From: Herbaspirillum sp. DW155
Lineage (GTDB): Bacteria > Pseudomonadota > Gammaproteobacteria > Burkholderiales > Burkholderiaceae_D
Assembly (NCBI RefSeq): GCF_037076565.1
Contig: NZ_AP029028.1
Location: 3,410,001 to 3,474,000, forward strand
Direction of reading: 5' to 3'
DNA: 64,000 nt
Shown: one piece after another, positions 1-8,793 of the stretch
Position numbering within the stretch: position 1 is the first letter of the stretch
Layout of the letters: the number at the start of each line of letters is the position of its first letter
Program-made: the position numbers and the translations under genes
Notes under the pieces: model-generated
The model's input: the letters and a program-made list of their open reading frames with translations, nothing else
The model's database searches: none
What the model was told of the DNA's origin: nothing

Positions 1-1090
1 CCACGAAGGCGCCGTCTTCCCGCGACAGGAAGTGAATATAACCCTGGAAGTCACCTACCGCCACCGCCTTGCCCACGCCGATCGGGCTGGAAAGCACGCG
101 GTTCTTCAGACGGTCGTTGCGCCAGATGACGGCACCGGTATCCCGTGCAAACTCGGTGACGGCACCGCCGACATCGGCCGCATAGACGTAAGCGTCATCC
201 AGATTGACGCCCACATCGCTGGAAAACTCCTTGATCCAGCGCACATTACCGTTGAGCAAGTCGAAGCAACCGATACGCCCCTGGTAGGATGCCGCGCAGA
301 TGTCACGCGAACCCAGTGCCGGCACGCCCGACACATCGGAGATACGTTCCAGTTCGGTGGTGCCACGCGGATCGCCCACCGGCACCTCCCAGCGCGGACC
401 ACCGTTGTTCAGTGCCAGCGCCGACAGACGGCCACCCGGCAATGCGACGAAAGCGGTTTGCGAACCGATCGCGATACCCGGCGCATTGCGCAAGGTCAGC
501 GAGGGCAGGTTGCGCTGGACCATCCAGCGCTGGCTGCCATTGTCGGCATCGTACGCGGTCACGCGGTTATCGATGCTGCGAATGACCACCAGGCCTTCGC
601 CCACGGCCGGTGCCGACAGCACTTCGCTGGGCGCCTGGGCGCTCCAGGTCGGCTTGCCGGTAGCGGCATCGAAGGCCTGGATGCGACCCTTCTCGCCGAC
701 CACCACCACGGTGCTGCCATCGCTGCCCACGCCGGCCGTCAGTTCGCCCTCAGCGCGGCTGCGCCACAGGGTCTGGCCGTTCTGGGCATTGATGCGCACC
801 ACGGTGCCATCGTTGGCCGCAGCAAAGATGCTGCCGGCGGCAAATGCCGGGGTGAACTGGTAATTGCCGGACTTGCCGACGCTGACCGTCCAGGTAGCCT
901 GGGCGCGCATTTTCTGGGTGAATTCGACCAGCGGTGCAGGCGGATTTGGATCCTTCTTGCTGGAGAACAGCGAGCAGCCGGACAAGGCCACCACGGCCGC
1001 CATGGCGGCCACGTTCAGCGCCAGCTTGCCGGCGCGGCGGGATCGTGCAAAGGATGTTGCCTGGGCAGCAGTGGCTGTCACACTACGCAT
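1..1090 (-). CDS. bamB: Outer membrane protein assembly lipoprotein BamB (3' end outside window)
   Basis: BamB is the beta-propeller lipoprotein of the BAM complex, which inserts beta-barrel proteins into the outer membrane and works from the periplasmic face. The start ATG at 1088-1090 follows an AGAGGAAAC ribosome binding site. The N-terminus has a positively charged stretch, a hydrophobic run and the lipobox LSGC, with the lipidated cysteine near residue 39. The rest reads as PQQ-like propeller repeats rich in Gly, Trp and Asp. About 363 codons are present; the family is usually around 380-390 residues, so only the last blade or so is cut off by the window edge. It lies directly downstream of a yfgM-like gene, as in many proteobacteria. 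Identification rests on the lipobox, length and neighbours. Confidence 0.9.
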   Translation of the reverse strand, partial: MRSVTATAAQATSFARSRRAGKLALNVAAMAAVVALSGCSLFSSKKDPNPPAPLVEFTQKMRAQATWTVSVGKSGNYQFTPAFAAGSIFAAANDGTVVRINAQNGQTLWRSRAEGELTAGVGSDGSTVVVVGEKGRIQAFDAATGKPTWSAQAPSEVLSAPAVGEGLVVIRSIDNRVTAYDADNGSQRWMVQRNLPSLTLRNAPGIAIGSQTAFVALPGGRLSALALNNGGPRWEVPVGDPRGTTELERISDVSGVPALGSRDICAASYQGRIGCFDLLNGNVRWIKEFSSDVGVNLDDAYVYAADVGGAVTEFARDTGAVIWRNDRLKNRVLSSPIGVGKAVAVGDFQGYIHFLSREDGAFV

Positions 1091-1212
1091 ATTCTGTTTC
1101 CTCTAAGCGATGGATGGGTTCGCGCGGGATTGCGGTTCCATTCCCGGGCAGATGATCCGCCGTAGCGGATCATGGCCCCGTCAATTCATGGACGCAAACG
1201 TTCGGTAGCAGC

Positions 1213-1857
1213 TCAGGCCTTGGGGGCTTCGCCGCCGATGGCGTCAAGCTTGATCTGGATCAGCTGGCGGCCTGGGTCCTTGGCGTCGCTCTTTTCCAGT
1301 GCCAGCTTGTAGGCGCTGCGGGCTTCGTCACGCTTGCCCTGGGCCGCCAGCACATCGCCCTTGCGGTCAGCGATGGCACCGGCGAACTGGGCCGGATAAT
1401 CGCCCGACAAGACCTTCAGCGCCTCGTCATAGGACTTGGCATCGAGCAGCACGCCCGCCAGACGCACCGCCGCGATGGCCTTGTATTCCTTGCCACGGCC
1501 ATGGTCGATCACCCATTGCAGCTGCTTCTTGGCCGCGTCCAGATCATTGGCATCGAAGGCCGACTTGGCCGCCACCAGCGCGCTCATCTCGGCGTAGGCG
1601 GTGCCGCTGAACTTGTCCTGGATATCGGCGGCGGCACGTTGCACCTTGGAATTGTCCTTGGCGGCCAGCGACTTCTGCTGTTCTTCATAGAGCACCGAGG
1701 CTTGCGCCGACTGGCGGCCCTGGTAAGTATTCCAGCCGGTCCAGGCGGCATAGCCGGCCAGCGCGATGATCAGCACCCAGGTCACCAGGTTGCCGTATTT
1801 CGCCCACCAGGCCTTGATGGAATCCAGCTGTTCTTGTTCTTCGAGATCGTATGCCAT
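1213..1857 (-). CDS. YfgM-like tetratricopeptide-repeat membrane protein
   Basis: A 214-residue protein with a short acidic cytoplasmic N-terminus, one membrane segment at about residues 22-42, and a periplasmic helical domain with TPR-like repeats (positions about 60-205). This is the YfgM/TPR_21 architecture. In E. coli YfgM associates with the SecYEG translocon and periplasmic chaperones and is encoded between hisS and bamB, the same order as here. The gene lies 45 bp after hisS and about 120 bp before bamB, consistent with one transcript. No catalytic residues are expected. The function is transferred from the family and gene order; the sequence shows only topology and repeat character. 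Confidence 0.85.
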   Translation of the reverse strand: MAYDLEEQEQLDSIKAWWAKYGNLVTWVLIIALAGYAAWTGWNTYQGRQSAQASVLYEEQQKSLAAKDNSKVQRAAADIQDKFSGTAYAEMSALVAAKSAFDANDLDAAKKQLQWVIDHGRGKEYKAIAAVRLAGVLLDAKSYDEALKVLSGDYPAQFAGAIADRKGDVLAAQGKRDEARSAYKLALEKSDAKDPGRQLIQIKLDAIGGEAPKA

Positions 1858-1902
1858 GTAACTCTGCGTTTAGATAAGTTGACGGTCGAGGTGAACGGGT
1901 CT

Positions 1903-3258
1903 TCAGGGGTGATAGTGCACGTGGTCGTGATCATGGTCATGATCGCCCACGATCTGTTCCACGATGTAGTCGACCACGCCGTCGAAGGCCATGTTGCTCT
2001 GGTTGGCACGCCCTTCCTCGGCATTGCCTTCGCGCATGTGCTTGACGGTGGCGGTACCGGCCTTGAGCTCGTCTTCGCCGATGATCACGGCAAAGGCAGC
2101 ACCACTGGCATCGGCGCGTTTCATCTGCGCCTTGAACGAACCACCACCATTGGACGATGCGCAATGTAGCACAACATCGAGCCCGGCAGTCCGCAAACGT
2201 TCAGCCAGAACGAAAGATTGCAATTGTGCATCCTCGCCTTGATGGACCAGATAGACGTCGCACTGATTGGGTGCGTACTGTTCACCGCTGGCCTTCATCA
2301 GCTCCAGCAGGCGTTCCACGCCCATGGCGAAGCCGCAGGCCGGGGTCGGCTTGCCGCCGAACATTTCGATCAGCGGATCGTAGCGGCCACCGCCGCAGAC
2401 CGTGCCCTGCGAGCCCAGCTGATCGGTGACCCACTCGAATACGGTACGGTTGTAGTAGTCCATGCCGCGCACCAGGCGCGGGTTGATGGTGAAGGGAATA
2501 TTGTTGTGGCGCAGGATCTTCTGCACGCCCTCGAAGTGCGCGCGCGATTCTTCACCCAGGTAATCCAGCAGCTTGGGCGCGGCGTTCACCATCGCCTGCA
2601 TGGCAGGATTCTTCGTATCGAGGATGCGCAGCGGGTTGGCGTGCAGGCGGCGCTGGGCGTCGGTGTCCAGCAAGTCCTTGTGCTGCTCGAAATAGGCGAT
2701 CAGGTCGGCACGGTGCTTGTTGCGCTCTTCCGCGTTGCCGATGGAGTTCAGTTCCAGGCGGATGTCGGACAGGCCCAGGTCATCCCACAGGCGCTGGCAC
2801 ATCATGATCAGTTCGGCATCGATGTCCGGGCCGCTGAAGCCCACGGCTTCGGCACCGACCTGGTGGAACTGGCGATAACGGCCGCGCTGCGGACGCTCGT
2901 GGCGGAACATCGGGCCCACGTACCACAGGCGCTTGGGGCCGTCGTAGGTCAGGTTGTGTTCCAGGGCGGCACGCACCACGCCGGCGGTGTTTTCCGGACG
3001 CAGGGTCAGGTTGTCGCCGTTCATGGAATCGGTGAAGGAATACATCTCCTTCTCGACGATATCGGTCACCTCGCCCAGGCCACGCGCAAACAGCGCGGTC
3101 GGCTCGACGATGGGGGTGCGGATCTGCTGGAAACCGTAGCTCTTGAGCACCGATTGCACGGTGTTCTCGAACAGTTCCCACAGCGGTGCGTCGGCCGGCA
3201 GGATGTCATTCATGCCTTTGACGCCAACGATTTTTTCGACTTTCTTTTGTTCTGACAT
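1903..3258 (-). CDS. hisS: Histidyl-tRNA synthetase with His/Asp-rich C-terminal tail
   Basis: Class II aminoacyl-tRNA synthetase that charges tRNA-His. The 451-residue protein shows motif 2 around FRHERP (about residues 118-123) followed by GRYRQF, the histidine-specific [11 protein letters not shown] segment, and motif 3 (GFAMGVERL). The C-terminal anticodon-binding domain follows. I start it at the ATG at 3256-3258 (MSEQKK...), because the in-frame extension upstream to 3339 is unlike the family N-terminus. The protein ends in [14 protein letters not shown], a His/Asp-rich tail outside the normal fold (see findings). It is followed by yfgM and bamB and preceded by ispG, in the common betaproteobacterial order. 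Confidence 0.97.
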   Translation of the reverse strand: MSEQKKVEKIVGVKGMNDILPADAPLWELFENTVQSVLKSYGFQQIRTPIVEPTALFARGLGEVTDIVEKEMYSFTDSMNGDNLTLRPENTAGVVRAALEHNLTYDGPKRLWYVGPMFRHERPQRGRYRQFHQVGAEAVGFSGPDIDAELIMMCQRLWDDLGLSDIRLELNSIGNAEERNKHRADLIAYFEQHKDLLDTDAQRRLHANPLRILDTKNPAMQAMVNAAPKLLDYLGEESRAHFEGVQKILRHNNIPFTINPRLVRGMDYYNRTVFEWVTDQLGSQGTVCGGGRYDPLIEMFGGKPTPACGFAMGVERLLELMKASGEQYAPNQCDVYLVHQGEDAQLQSFVLAERLRTAGLDVVLHCASSNGGGSFKAQMKRADASGAAFAVIIGEDELKAGTATVKHMREGNAEEGRANQSNMAFDGVVDYIVEQIVGDHDHDHDHVHYHP

Positions 3259-3387
3259 ACCGAAATCCGGAATTTTGCTTTTTACTTCATTTTTGGAAGC
3301 TGGAATATGTCGCATCTTTCGTGCGACGGGCCAGCGCAAGTGTACTGCATGGCCCGCAACACCCTCTGGTAGCGGGCCACGCGGCGA

Positions 3388-4650
3388 TCAGGCATGGCGG
3401 CCCTGACCGTAATGCGATTCGACGTATTCCAGCACCACGTTCTGGAATTCCTCGGCGATGCGTTCGCCGCGCAGGGTCATCTTCTTCTCGCCATCGATGA
3501 ACACCGGTGCCGCCGGCGATTCGCCGGTGCCGGGCAGGCTGATACCGATGTTGGCGTGCTTGGATTCACCGGGACCATTGACGATGCAGCCCATCACGGC
3601 CACGTTCATGGCTTCCACGCCGGGGTACTTGCCCTTCCACACCGGCATCTGCTCACGCAGGAAGGTCTGGATCTTGTCCGCCAAATCCTGGAACACGGTC
3701 GAGGTGGTGCGACCGCAACCCGGGCAGGCGATCACCATCGGGGTGAACTTGCGCAGGCCCATGGTCTGCAGGATTTCCTGGCCGACCACCACTTCCTTGG
3801 TACGGTCGCCGCCCGGCTCGGGGGTCAGCGAGATGCGGATGGTGTCGCCGATGCCTTCCTGCAGCAGCACCGACAGCGCAGCCGTGGAGGCGACGATGCC
3901 CTTGCTGCCCATGCCGGCCTCGGTCAGGCCCAGGTGCAGCGGATAGTCGCAACGGCGCGCCAGTTCACGGTAGACCGCGATCAGGTCCTGCACGCCCGAG
4001 ACCTTGCAGGAGAGGATGATCTTGTCGCCTGCCATGCCGAGTTCTTCGGCACGCTGGGCGTTTTCGATGGCCGATGTGACCAAGGCTTCATACATCACCG
4101 CCTGGGCCGACCAGGGTTCGGCGCGCCCGGCGTTTTCGTCCATGATGCGCGCCAGCAGGGCCTGGTCCAGGCTGCCCCAGTTGACACCGATGCGCACCGG
4201 CTTGTCGTACTTGCAGGCGACTTCGATCATCTGCGCGAACTGCGTGTCGCGCTTGGCGCCCTTGCCGACGTTGCCGGGGTTGATGCGGTACTTGGAAAGC
4301 GCCTGGGCACACTCCGGATAGTCGGTCAACAGGGTGTGGCCGTTGTAGTGGAAATCTCCCACCAGCGGCACATCCACCCCCATGCGGTCGAGCTGTTCAC
4401 GGATCGCGGGCACGGCTGCCGCAGCCTCGGGCGTATTGACGGTCAGGCGAACGATTTCGGAGCCGGCGCGCGCCAGCTCCTTGATCTGGATCGCCGTGCC
4501 GATGGCGTCGGCCGTATCGGTATTGGTCATGGATTGCACCATGACCGGGGCGCCACCGCCAACGATGATCTCGCGCGCCCCATGGCTGATGACCACGCGG
4601 CGGCTGTTGCGGCGGGCCAGCGGCCCGGAGGCGATCGGGGAGGAAGACAT
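3388..4650 (-). CDS. ispG: 4-hydroxy-3-methylbut-2-en-1-yl diphosphate synthase (flavodoxin)
   Basis: IspG (GcpE) is the penultimate enzyme of the methylerythritol phosphate pathway. It reductively converts the cyclic diphosphate MEcPP to HMBPP with a [4Fe-4S] cluster. The 420-residue protein has the TIM-barrel N-terminal part and the three cluster cysteines: C309 and C312 in ACPGCGRTT and C354 in [10 protein letters not shown]. The length fits the longer proteobacterial form. It lies only 14 bp downstream of rodZ, so the two are probably co-transcribed, with hisS next. Nothing odd is visible. Confidence 0.97.
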   Translation of the reverse strand: MSSSPIASGPLARRNSRRVVISHGAREIIVGGGAPVMVQSMTNTDTADAIGTAIQIKELARAGSEIVRLTVNTPEAAAAVPAIREQLDRMGVDVPLVGDFHYNGHTLLTDYPECAQALSKYRINPGNVGKGAKRDTQFAQMIEVACKYDKPVRIGVNWGSLDQALLARIMDENAGRAEPWSAQAVMYEALVTSAIENAQRAEELGMAGDKIILSCKVSGVQDLIAVYRELARRCDYPLHLGLTEAGMGSKGIVASTAALSVLLQEGIGDTIRISLTPEPGGDRTKEVVVGQEILQTMGLRKFTPMVIACPGCGRTTSTVFQDLADKIQTFLREQMPVWKGKYPGVEAMNVAVMGCIVNGPGESKHANIGISLPGTGESPAAPVFIDGEKKMTLRGERIAEEFQNVVLEYVESHYGQGRHA

Positions 4651-4664
4651 GATGGACAGTCGGT

Positions 4665-5747
4665 TCAGTTCAGGTTCAGGCGGGCAACATTGCTGCCGCC
4701 TGGGGTTTTCAGGTCCAGCGGCTGGCCGCGCAAGGTAGCATCAACGCCGGCCGCGTTGCCGATGATCAGGGTGGCGGCGTCCGACACATCGAAGCTCTCG
4801 GTGGTGCCCGCCTTGAGCAGACGCGAGATGATGGTGCTCTTGTCAGCACGGCGGATTTCCACCCACGAATCCTCGCGGAAGGTCAGGCGCAGCAAATCCT
4901 TGCTGTTGACGATGTTCAAGCCGCTGGGCACGCTGGTCGAGGACATCTGCGACGGCGCAGCAGAAGAAGCGGCAGGCGCAGCCGACACCGAGGCCGACGC
5001 CGGCTGGCTGGCCGCAGGGGTGGCCGCCTGGACCGGCTCCGGCCTGGACGCCGCGGGCGCCGGGGCCTCTGCTGCCGGAGCAGCCGGCCTGGAGGCTTCC
5101 TCGGCAGGCGCGGGCGTGATGGTCTCTACGCGCGCATTGACGGGTGTGTCGCTGGAAGCCGCTTCTGTGGCCGGCGCAGGCTCCGCAGCAGCGTCCGGCG
5201 CCGCGGCAGATTCCACATGGTGCGACTTCAGGAAGGCCAGCTGCGGCACGTTGGTGCCCAGTTCGGTCCAACGCACGGCAGCAGCACCGGCCAGCAGCGC
5301 CAACACCACCACGCCTGCCAGGATGGGCAGCGCCGAGCTGTTGCCGCGCGTACTCATCATCATGGCCGGCAGCGGGCCTTCGGAGAAGGGGGTGGACAGC
5401 GAATGCTGCGGCACGATGTGGTCGCGCTGCTGCACTGCCGACTCCTGCGGCATGGCAGCCGCGAGCGCATGGGCATCCAGCCCCAGTACCTTGGCATAGC
5501 TGCGCACGAAGCCGCGTGCCACCGCCAGGCCAGGCAGGGCGGCGTAGTTGTCGGCCTCGATGGCCTGGATCTGGCGCGGAGCCAGCTTGACCAGGCTGGC
5601 CACCTGCTCGACGGACCAGCCCTTCTTCTGCCGCGCCCCAGCCAGCAAGGCACCGGGCAAGACCTGGGCCGGGGACGATGGGCCGGGGTCTTGCGGTTGC
5701 TGCGACGACATTTCGTTCATTTGTTGATCACTCATCAAATGCTCCAC
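4665..5747 (-). CDS. rodZ: Cytoskeleton protein RodZ (HTH membrane protein)
   Basis: RodZ links the MreB cytoskeleton to the cell-wall elongation machinery. The 360-residue protein has a cytoplasmic helix-turn-helix domain (about residues 30-95), one membrane segment (about 139-158), a long Ala/Pro/Ser-rich periplasmic linker (about 170-275) and a C-terminal beta-rich DUF4115 domain (about 278-360). This order is diagnostic. In related genomes a pilF/pilW-type TPR gene often sits between rlmN and rodZ. Here that position holds only a 288-bp non-coding gap with two 12-bp direct repeats. ispG follows 14 bp downstream. Confidence 0.93.
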   Translation of the reverse strand: MEHLMSDQQMNEMSSQQPQDPGPSSPAQVLPGALLAGARQKKGWSVEQVASLVKLAPRQIQAIEADNYAALPGLAVARGFVRSYAKVLGLDAHALAAAMPQESAVQQRDHIVPQHSLSTPFSEGPLPAMMMSTRGNSSALPILAGVVVLALLAGAAAVRWTELGTNVPQLAFLKSHHVESAAAPDAAAEPAPATEAASSDTPVNARVETITPAPAEEASRPAAPAAEAPAPAASRPEPVQAATPAASQPASASVSAAPAASSAAPSQMSSTSVPSGLNIVNSKDLLRLTFREDSWVEIRRADKSTIISRLLKAGTTESFDVSDAATLIIGNAAGVDATLRGQPLDLKTPGGSNVARLNLN

Positions 5748-5832
5748 ATGGAAAAGCTTTTTTTAGCCGGCGCTGGCCGGATTCTTTGGGAGCGTCCCTG
5801 CGCGGCATCTGCCGCGTCCCTTCGGGGAAATT

Positions 5833-5885
5833 CGATAACTTCAGCCTACCCTGACAGACATCGGCAAGACGGGCGATAACTTCAG
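5833..5885. repeat. Two 12-bp direct repeats upstream of rodZ
   Basis: CGATAACTTCAG occurs at 5833-5844 and again at 5874-5885, with start positions 41 bp apart, close to four helical turns. They lie 86-138 bp upstream of the rodZ start, in the 288-bp rlmN-rodZ gap. No gene is supported in that gap. The helical spacing would suit a regulator binding two sites on one DNA face, but this is inference from spacing only. Confidence 0.4.
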
Positions 5886-6035
5886 TGAAAACACAAAAAG
5901 GACGTACGATGCCTGCGCCCCAGCGCAACATCGACGCCCCCGCTACGCATTCTGTAAAAAACGGTGCAGCCTCCCTCGCCTTGGCGGCAAAGGCTGGTAC
6001 CGCAGGACCAGCAAGAAAGTGGCACTGCCCTGCCG

Positions 6036-7208
6036 TCACCCGGAGATCTCCACGATGCGGCCGAAGTCGCGGCCGAACTTGGCCTGGTATTCGGCCATCT
6101 TCTGCATGCGCTCCTGCACGCGGGTACGATCCTTCACTTCGCCGGCCAGCTGACCGCAAGCGGCATCGATATCGTCGCCACGGGTCTTGCGGATGGTGGT
6201 CACGATACCGGCATCCATCAGGATCTGCGCAAACGCCTTGATGCGCGGATTGTGCGAACGTTTCAAGCCCGACTCGGGGAAGGGGTTGAAGGGAATCAGA
6301 TTGAACTTGCAGGCAATGGCGGTCTCGCCTTCCTTCACCAGCGCGACCAGTTCGCGCGCATGGGTGTCGGTGTCGTTGACGCCATCGAGCATGCAGTACT
6401 CGAAGGTGATGAAATCGCGCGGCGCGAATTCCAGATAGCGCTTGCAGGCCAGCATCAGCTCGCGCAGCGGGTGCTTGCGGTTCAGCGGAATGAGCGAATC
6501 GCGCAGCGCATCGTTGGAGGCGTGCAGCGAGACGGCCAGGGCCACCGGGCATTCCTGGGACAGCTTGTCGATCATCGGCACCACGCCGCTGGTCGACAGT
6601 GTTACGCGGCGGCGCGACAGGCCATAGGCATTGTCGTCCAGCATCAGGCGCAAGGCGGTCACGGTCGGCTCGAAGTTGAGCAGCGGCTCGCCCATACCCA
6701 TCATGACCACGTTGGTGATCTGGCGCTCGCCCTTGGGACCACCCTCGATACCCTTGGTCTTGCGCAATTCGAATTCCGCCATCCACAGCTGGCCGATGAT
6801 CTCGGCCACGGTCAGATTGCGGTTGAAGCCCTGCTTGCCGGTCGAGCAGAAGCGGCAATTCACGGCACAGCCCGCCTGCGTCGAAACGCACAGCGTGCCG
6901 CGGTTTTCTTCAGGGATGAACACGGTTTCCACCGCATTGCCCTGACCCACGTCGACCAGCCACTTGCGTGTGCCGTCGCTGGAGGTATGGTCGCTGATGA
7001 TGGCCGGCGCGCGGACTTCGGCGCGGGTCTTCAGCTTGTCGCGCAGCGATTTGGCCAGATCGGTCATCTGATCGAAATCAGATACGCCGAACTGGTGTAT
7101 CCAACGCTGCAACTGCTTTGCACGAAACGGCTTCTCACCCAACTCGCCGCAGTAGGCGACGAGTTGCGCGGGATCCATATCCAGCAGATTGGTGAGAGCT
7201 GTAGTCAT
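6036..7208 (-). CDS. rlmN: 23S rRNA (A2503-C2)/tRNA (A37-C2) methyltransferase RlmN
   Basis: Radical-SAM methyltransferase that methylates C2 of A2503 in 23S rRNA and A37 in some tRNAs. The 390-residue protein has the radical-SAM cluster motif CAVNCRFC (C114, C118, C121), the SAM-binding MGMGEPLLN motif, and the C-terminal catalytic cysteine in AACGQLAGE, which forms the methyl-transfer intermediate. Length and motif order match the family. It sits between ndk (97 bp upstream) and rodZ. Confidence 0.97.
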   Translation of the reverse strand: MTTALTNLLDMDPAQLVAYCGELGEKPFRAKQLQRWIHQFGVSDFDQMTDLAKSLRDKLKTRAEVRAPAIISDHTSSDGTRKWLVDVGQGNAVETVFIPEENRGTLCVSTQAGCAVNCRFCSTGKQGFNRNLTVAEIIGQLWMAEFELRKTKGIEGGPKGERQITNVVMMGMGEPLLNFEPTVTALRLMLDDNAYGLSRRRVTLSTSGVVPMIDKLSQECPVALAVSLHASNDALRDSLIPLNRKHPLRELMLACKRYLEFAPRDFITFEYCMLDGVNDTDTHARELVALVKEGETAIACKFNLIPFNPFPESGLKRSHNPRIKAFAQILMDAGIVTTIRKTRGDDIDAACGQLAGEVKDRTRVQERMQKMAEYQAKFGRDFGRIVEISG

Positions 7209-7304
7209 GATGCTTGCGGTCGGGACCAGGACAGAAAGACGCTGCAGGAATTGCGGCGCCGGTTTCCACCCGAGCCCGGGAGACCGATGAAAAACAGAAA
7301 CAGA

Positions 7305-7730
7305 TTAACGCGAATAAACGTTCAGTGCCGGGAAGAAATAAGCGATTTCGCCCTTGGCGGTTTCTTCGGCGTCCGAACCGTGCACGGCGTTGGCGTCGAT
7401 GGAGTCGGCGAAGTCGGCGCGGATGGTGCCCTTTTCAGCCTTCTTCGGATCGGTAGCGCCCATCAGGTCACGGTTCTTCAGGATGGCGCCTTCGCCTTCC
7501 AGCACCTGGATCATCACCGGACCGGAGACCATGAAGTCCACCAGATCCTTGAAGAAGGGACGCTCGCGGTGCACGGCGTAGAAGCCTTCTGCTTCAGCGC
7601 GCGACAGTTGCGCCATGCGGGCAGCGACGATCTTCAGCCCAGCGTTTTCGAAACGGCTGTAGATCTGACCGATCACGTTCTTGGCGACGGCATCGGGCTT
7701 GATAATCGACAGGGTGCGTTCAATTGCCAT
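7305..7730 (-). CDS. ndk: Nucleoside diphosphate kinase
   Basis: Ndk transfers the gamma-phosphate from ATP to other nucleoside diphosphates through a phosphohistidine. The 141-residue protein begins [15 protein letters not shown], the classic family N-terminus, and carries the active-site histidine H117 in NAVHGSD. The length is standard. It is the first gene of the minus-strand block ndk-rlmN-rodZ-ispG-hisS-yfgM-bamB. The AT-rich 268-bp region upstream (7731-7998) separates it from the divergent yccA-like gene and must hold both promoters; I cannot place them confidently. Confidence 0.98.
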   Translation of the reverse strand: MAIERTLSIIKPDAVAKNVIGQIYSRFENAGLKIVAARMAQLSRAEAEGFYAVHRERPFFKDLVDFMVSGPVMIQVLEGEGAILKNRDLMGATDPKKAEKGTIRADFADSIDANAVHGSDAEETAKGEIAYFFPALNVYSR

Positions 7731-7998
7731 GAGAAAAACTCCAATAAAAATAATGGCTTAAAGCCAAGAATTGATAATTCAATGAACCTTGTATTTTATC
7801 ATGAAACCATCACATATCACGTCAATTCACCTCCTTTGACGCCACATGCGGGCAATGGCACAGCACTCAGGGCCATGGCGGACCGGACACAGGGTTCATA
7901 TAATGTCTGCGCATCTCGAACCAGAGCGAGGGAAGACTTGTCTTAAGGATGAGCCATCATGCTATTCTCTGGCTCGCATTCAACGCTTCGGAGGACAT

Positions 7999-8688
7999 AT
8001 GAATCAACTGGACACGACCTTCGGCCACTCAACCACGAGCCTGGCCACCCGCAACCGCGTGCTGCGCAACACCTACTGGCTGCTGGCGCTGTCGATGATC
8101 CCGACCGTGCTGGGCGCCTGGCTGGGCGTGCAGATGCATTTCAGCCTCTTCGCCGCCAGCCCGATGATCGGCTTCGTGCTGTTCCTGGCGATCGCCTTCG
8201 GCTTCTTCTTCGCCATCGAGAAGACCAAGAACTCCGGCTGGGGCGTAGCTTTCCTGCTGGGATTCACGTTCTTCATGGGGCTGATGCTGTCGCGCCTGAT
8301 CGAGTACACGCTGGGCTTCTCCAACGGCGCCGGCCTGATCATGACGGCCTTCGGCGGCACGGCCATCATCTTTTGCGGCATGGCCACCATCGCTACCGTG
8401 TCCAAGCGCGACTTCTCCGGCCTGGGCAAGTGGCTCTTCGCAGGCGTGCTGGTGATCCTGGTGGCCTCGCTGGCCAACATTTTCCTTCACCTGCCGGCGC
8501 TGCAGCTGACCATTTCGGTGGTCGCCATCGCCATCTTCTCGGCCTACATCTTGTTTGACGTGCAACAGGTGGTCAACGGCGGCGAAACCAATTACATCTC
8601 TGCCACGCTGGCGATTTACCTGGATGTCTACAATGTGTTCGCCAACCTGCTGTCCATCCTGGGCATCCTGGGCGGCAACCGCGACTGA
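7999..8688 (+). CDS. Bax inhibitor-1/YccA family membrane protein
   Basis: A 229-residue inner-membrane protein with seven predicted hydrophobic segments from about residue 25 to the end, typical of the Bax inhibitor-1 (TMBIM/YccA) family. YccA interacts with and restrains the FtsH protease in E. coli; other family members are pH-sensitive Ca2+ leak channels. I chose the ATG at 7999-8001 because GGAGG lies just upstream and the downstream residues match the family start; the frame opens further upstream to 7846 without support. The segment near the C-terminus ending LLSILGILGG is typical of the family. Its terminator is the target of the first IS copy. Confidence 0.88.
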   Translation: MNQLDTTFGHSTTSLATRNRVLRNTYWLLALSMIPTVLGAWLGVQMHFSLFAASPMIGFVLFLAIAFGFFFAIEKTKNSGWGVAFLLGFTFFMGLMLSRLIEYTLGFSNGAGLIMTAFGGTAIIFCGMATIATVSKRDFSGLGKWLFAGVLVILVASLANIFLHLPALQLTISVVAIAIFSAYILFDVQQVVNGGETNYISATLAIYLDVYNVFANLLSILGILGGNRD

Positions 8689-8714
8689 GACAGACAGCAT
8701 TGTTTCAAGAGCAA

Positions 8715-8740
8715 TAAAAAAGCCGGCATTGCCGGCTTTT
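8715..8740 (+). terminator. yccA-side terminator hairpin, left copy of the IS target duplication
   Basis: GCCGGC-ATT-GCCGGC hairpin at 8722-8736, preceded by an A-run and followed by only four T residues before the IS begins at 8741. The 20-bp stretch AGCCGGCATTGCCGGCTTTT (8721-8740) is repeated exactly at 10307-10326. Before insertion this was one bidirectional terminator, with A6 on one side and T7 on the other, between the convergent yccA and rlmD genes. Confidence 0.85.
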
Positions 8741-8750
8741 CAGATTGATG

Positions 8751-8789
8751 ACAAAGCCTTGGCGAGAGCCAAGGCTTTGTTGTTTAATC
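8751..8789 (+). terminator. Inward-facing terminator at IS left end (copy 1)
   Basis: Perfect 13-bp stem ACAAAGCCTTGGC/GCCAAGGCTTTGT with a GAGA tetraloop, followed by TGTTTAA on the plus strand. It would stop transcription entering the element from the upstream host gene and thereby replaces the disrupted yccA terminator. The transposase start follows within 14 nt of the hairpin, so the transposase promoter must lie in or beside it. Confidence 0.65.
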
Positions 8790-8793
8790 GGTC

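Noticed and set aside
3394..5499. A 701-codon open frame on the plus strand opposite ispG and rodZ
   Set aside because: It is an antisense shadow: the minus strand encodes two well-recognised proteins over the same bases, and the plus-strand product has the Ala/Gly/Arg/His-rich composition typical of GC-rich antisense frames.
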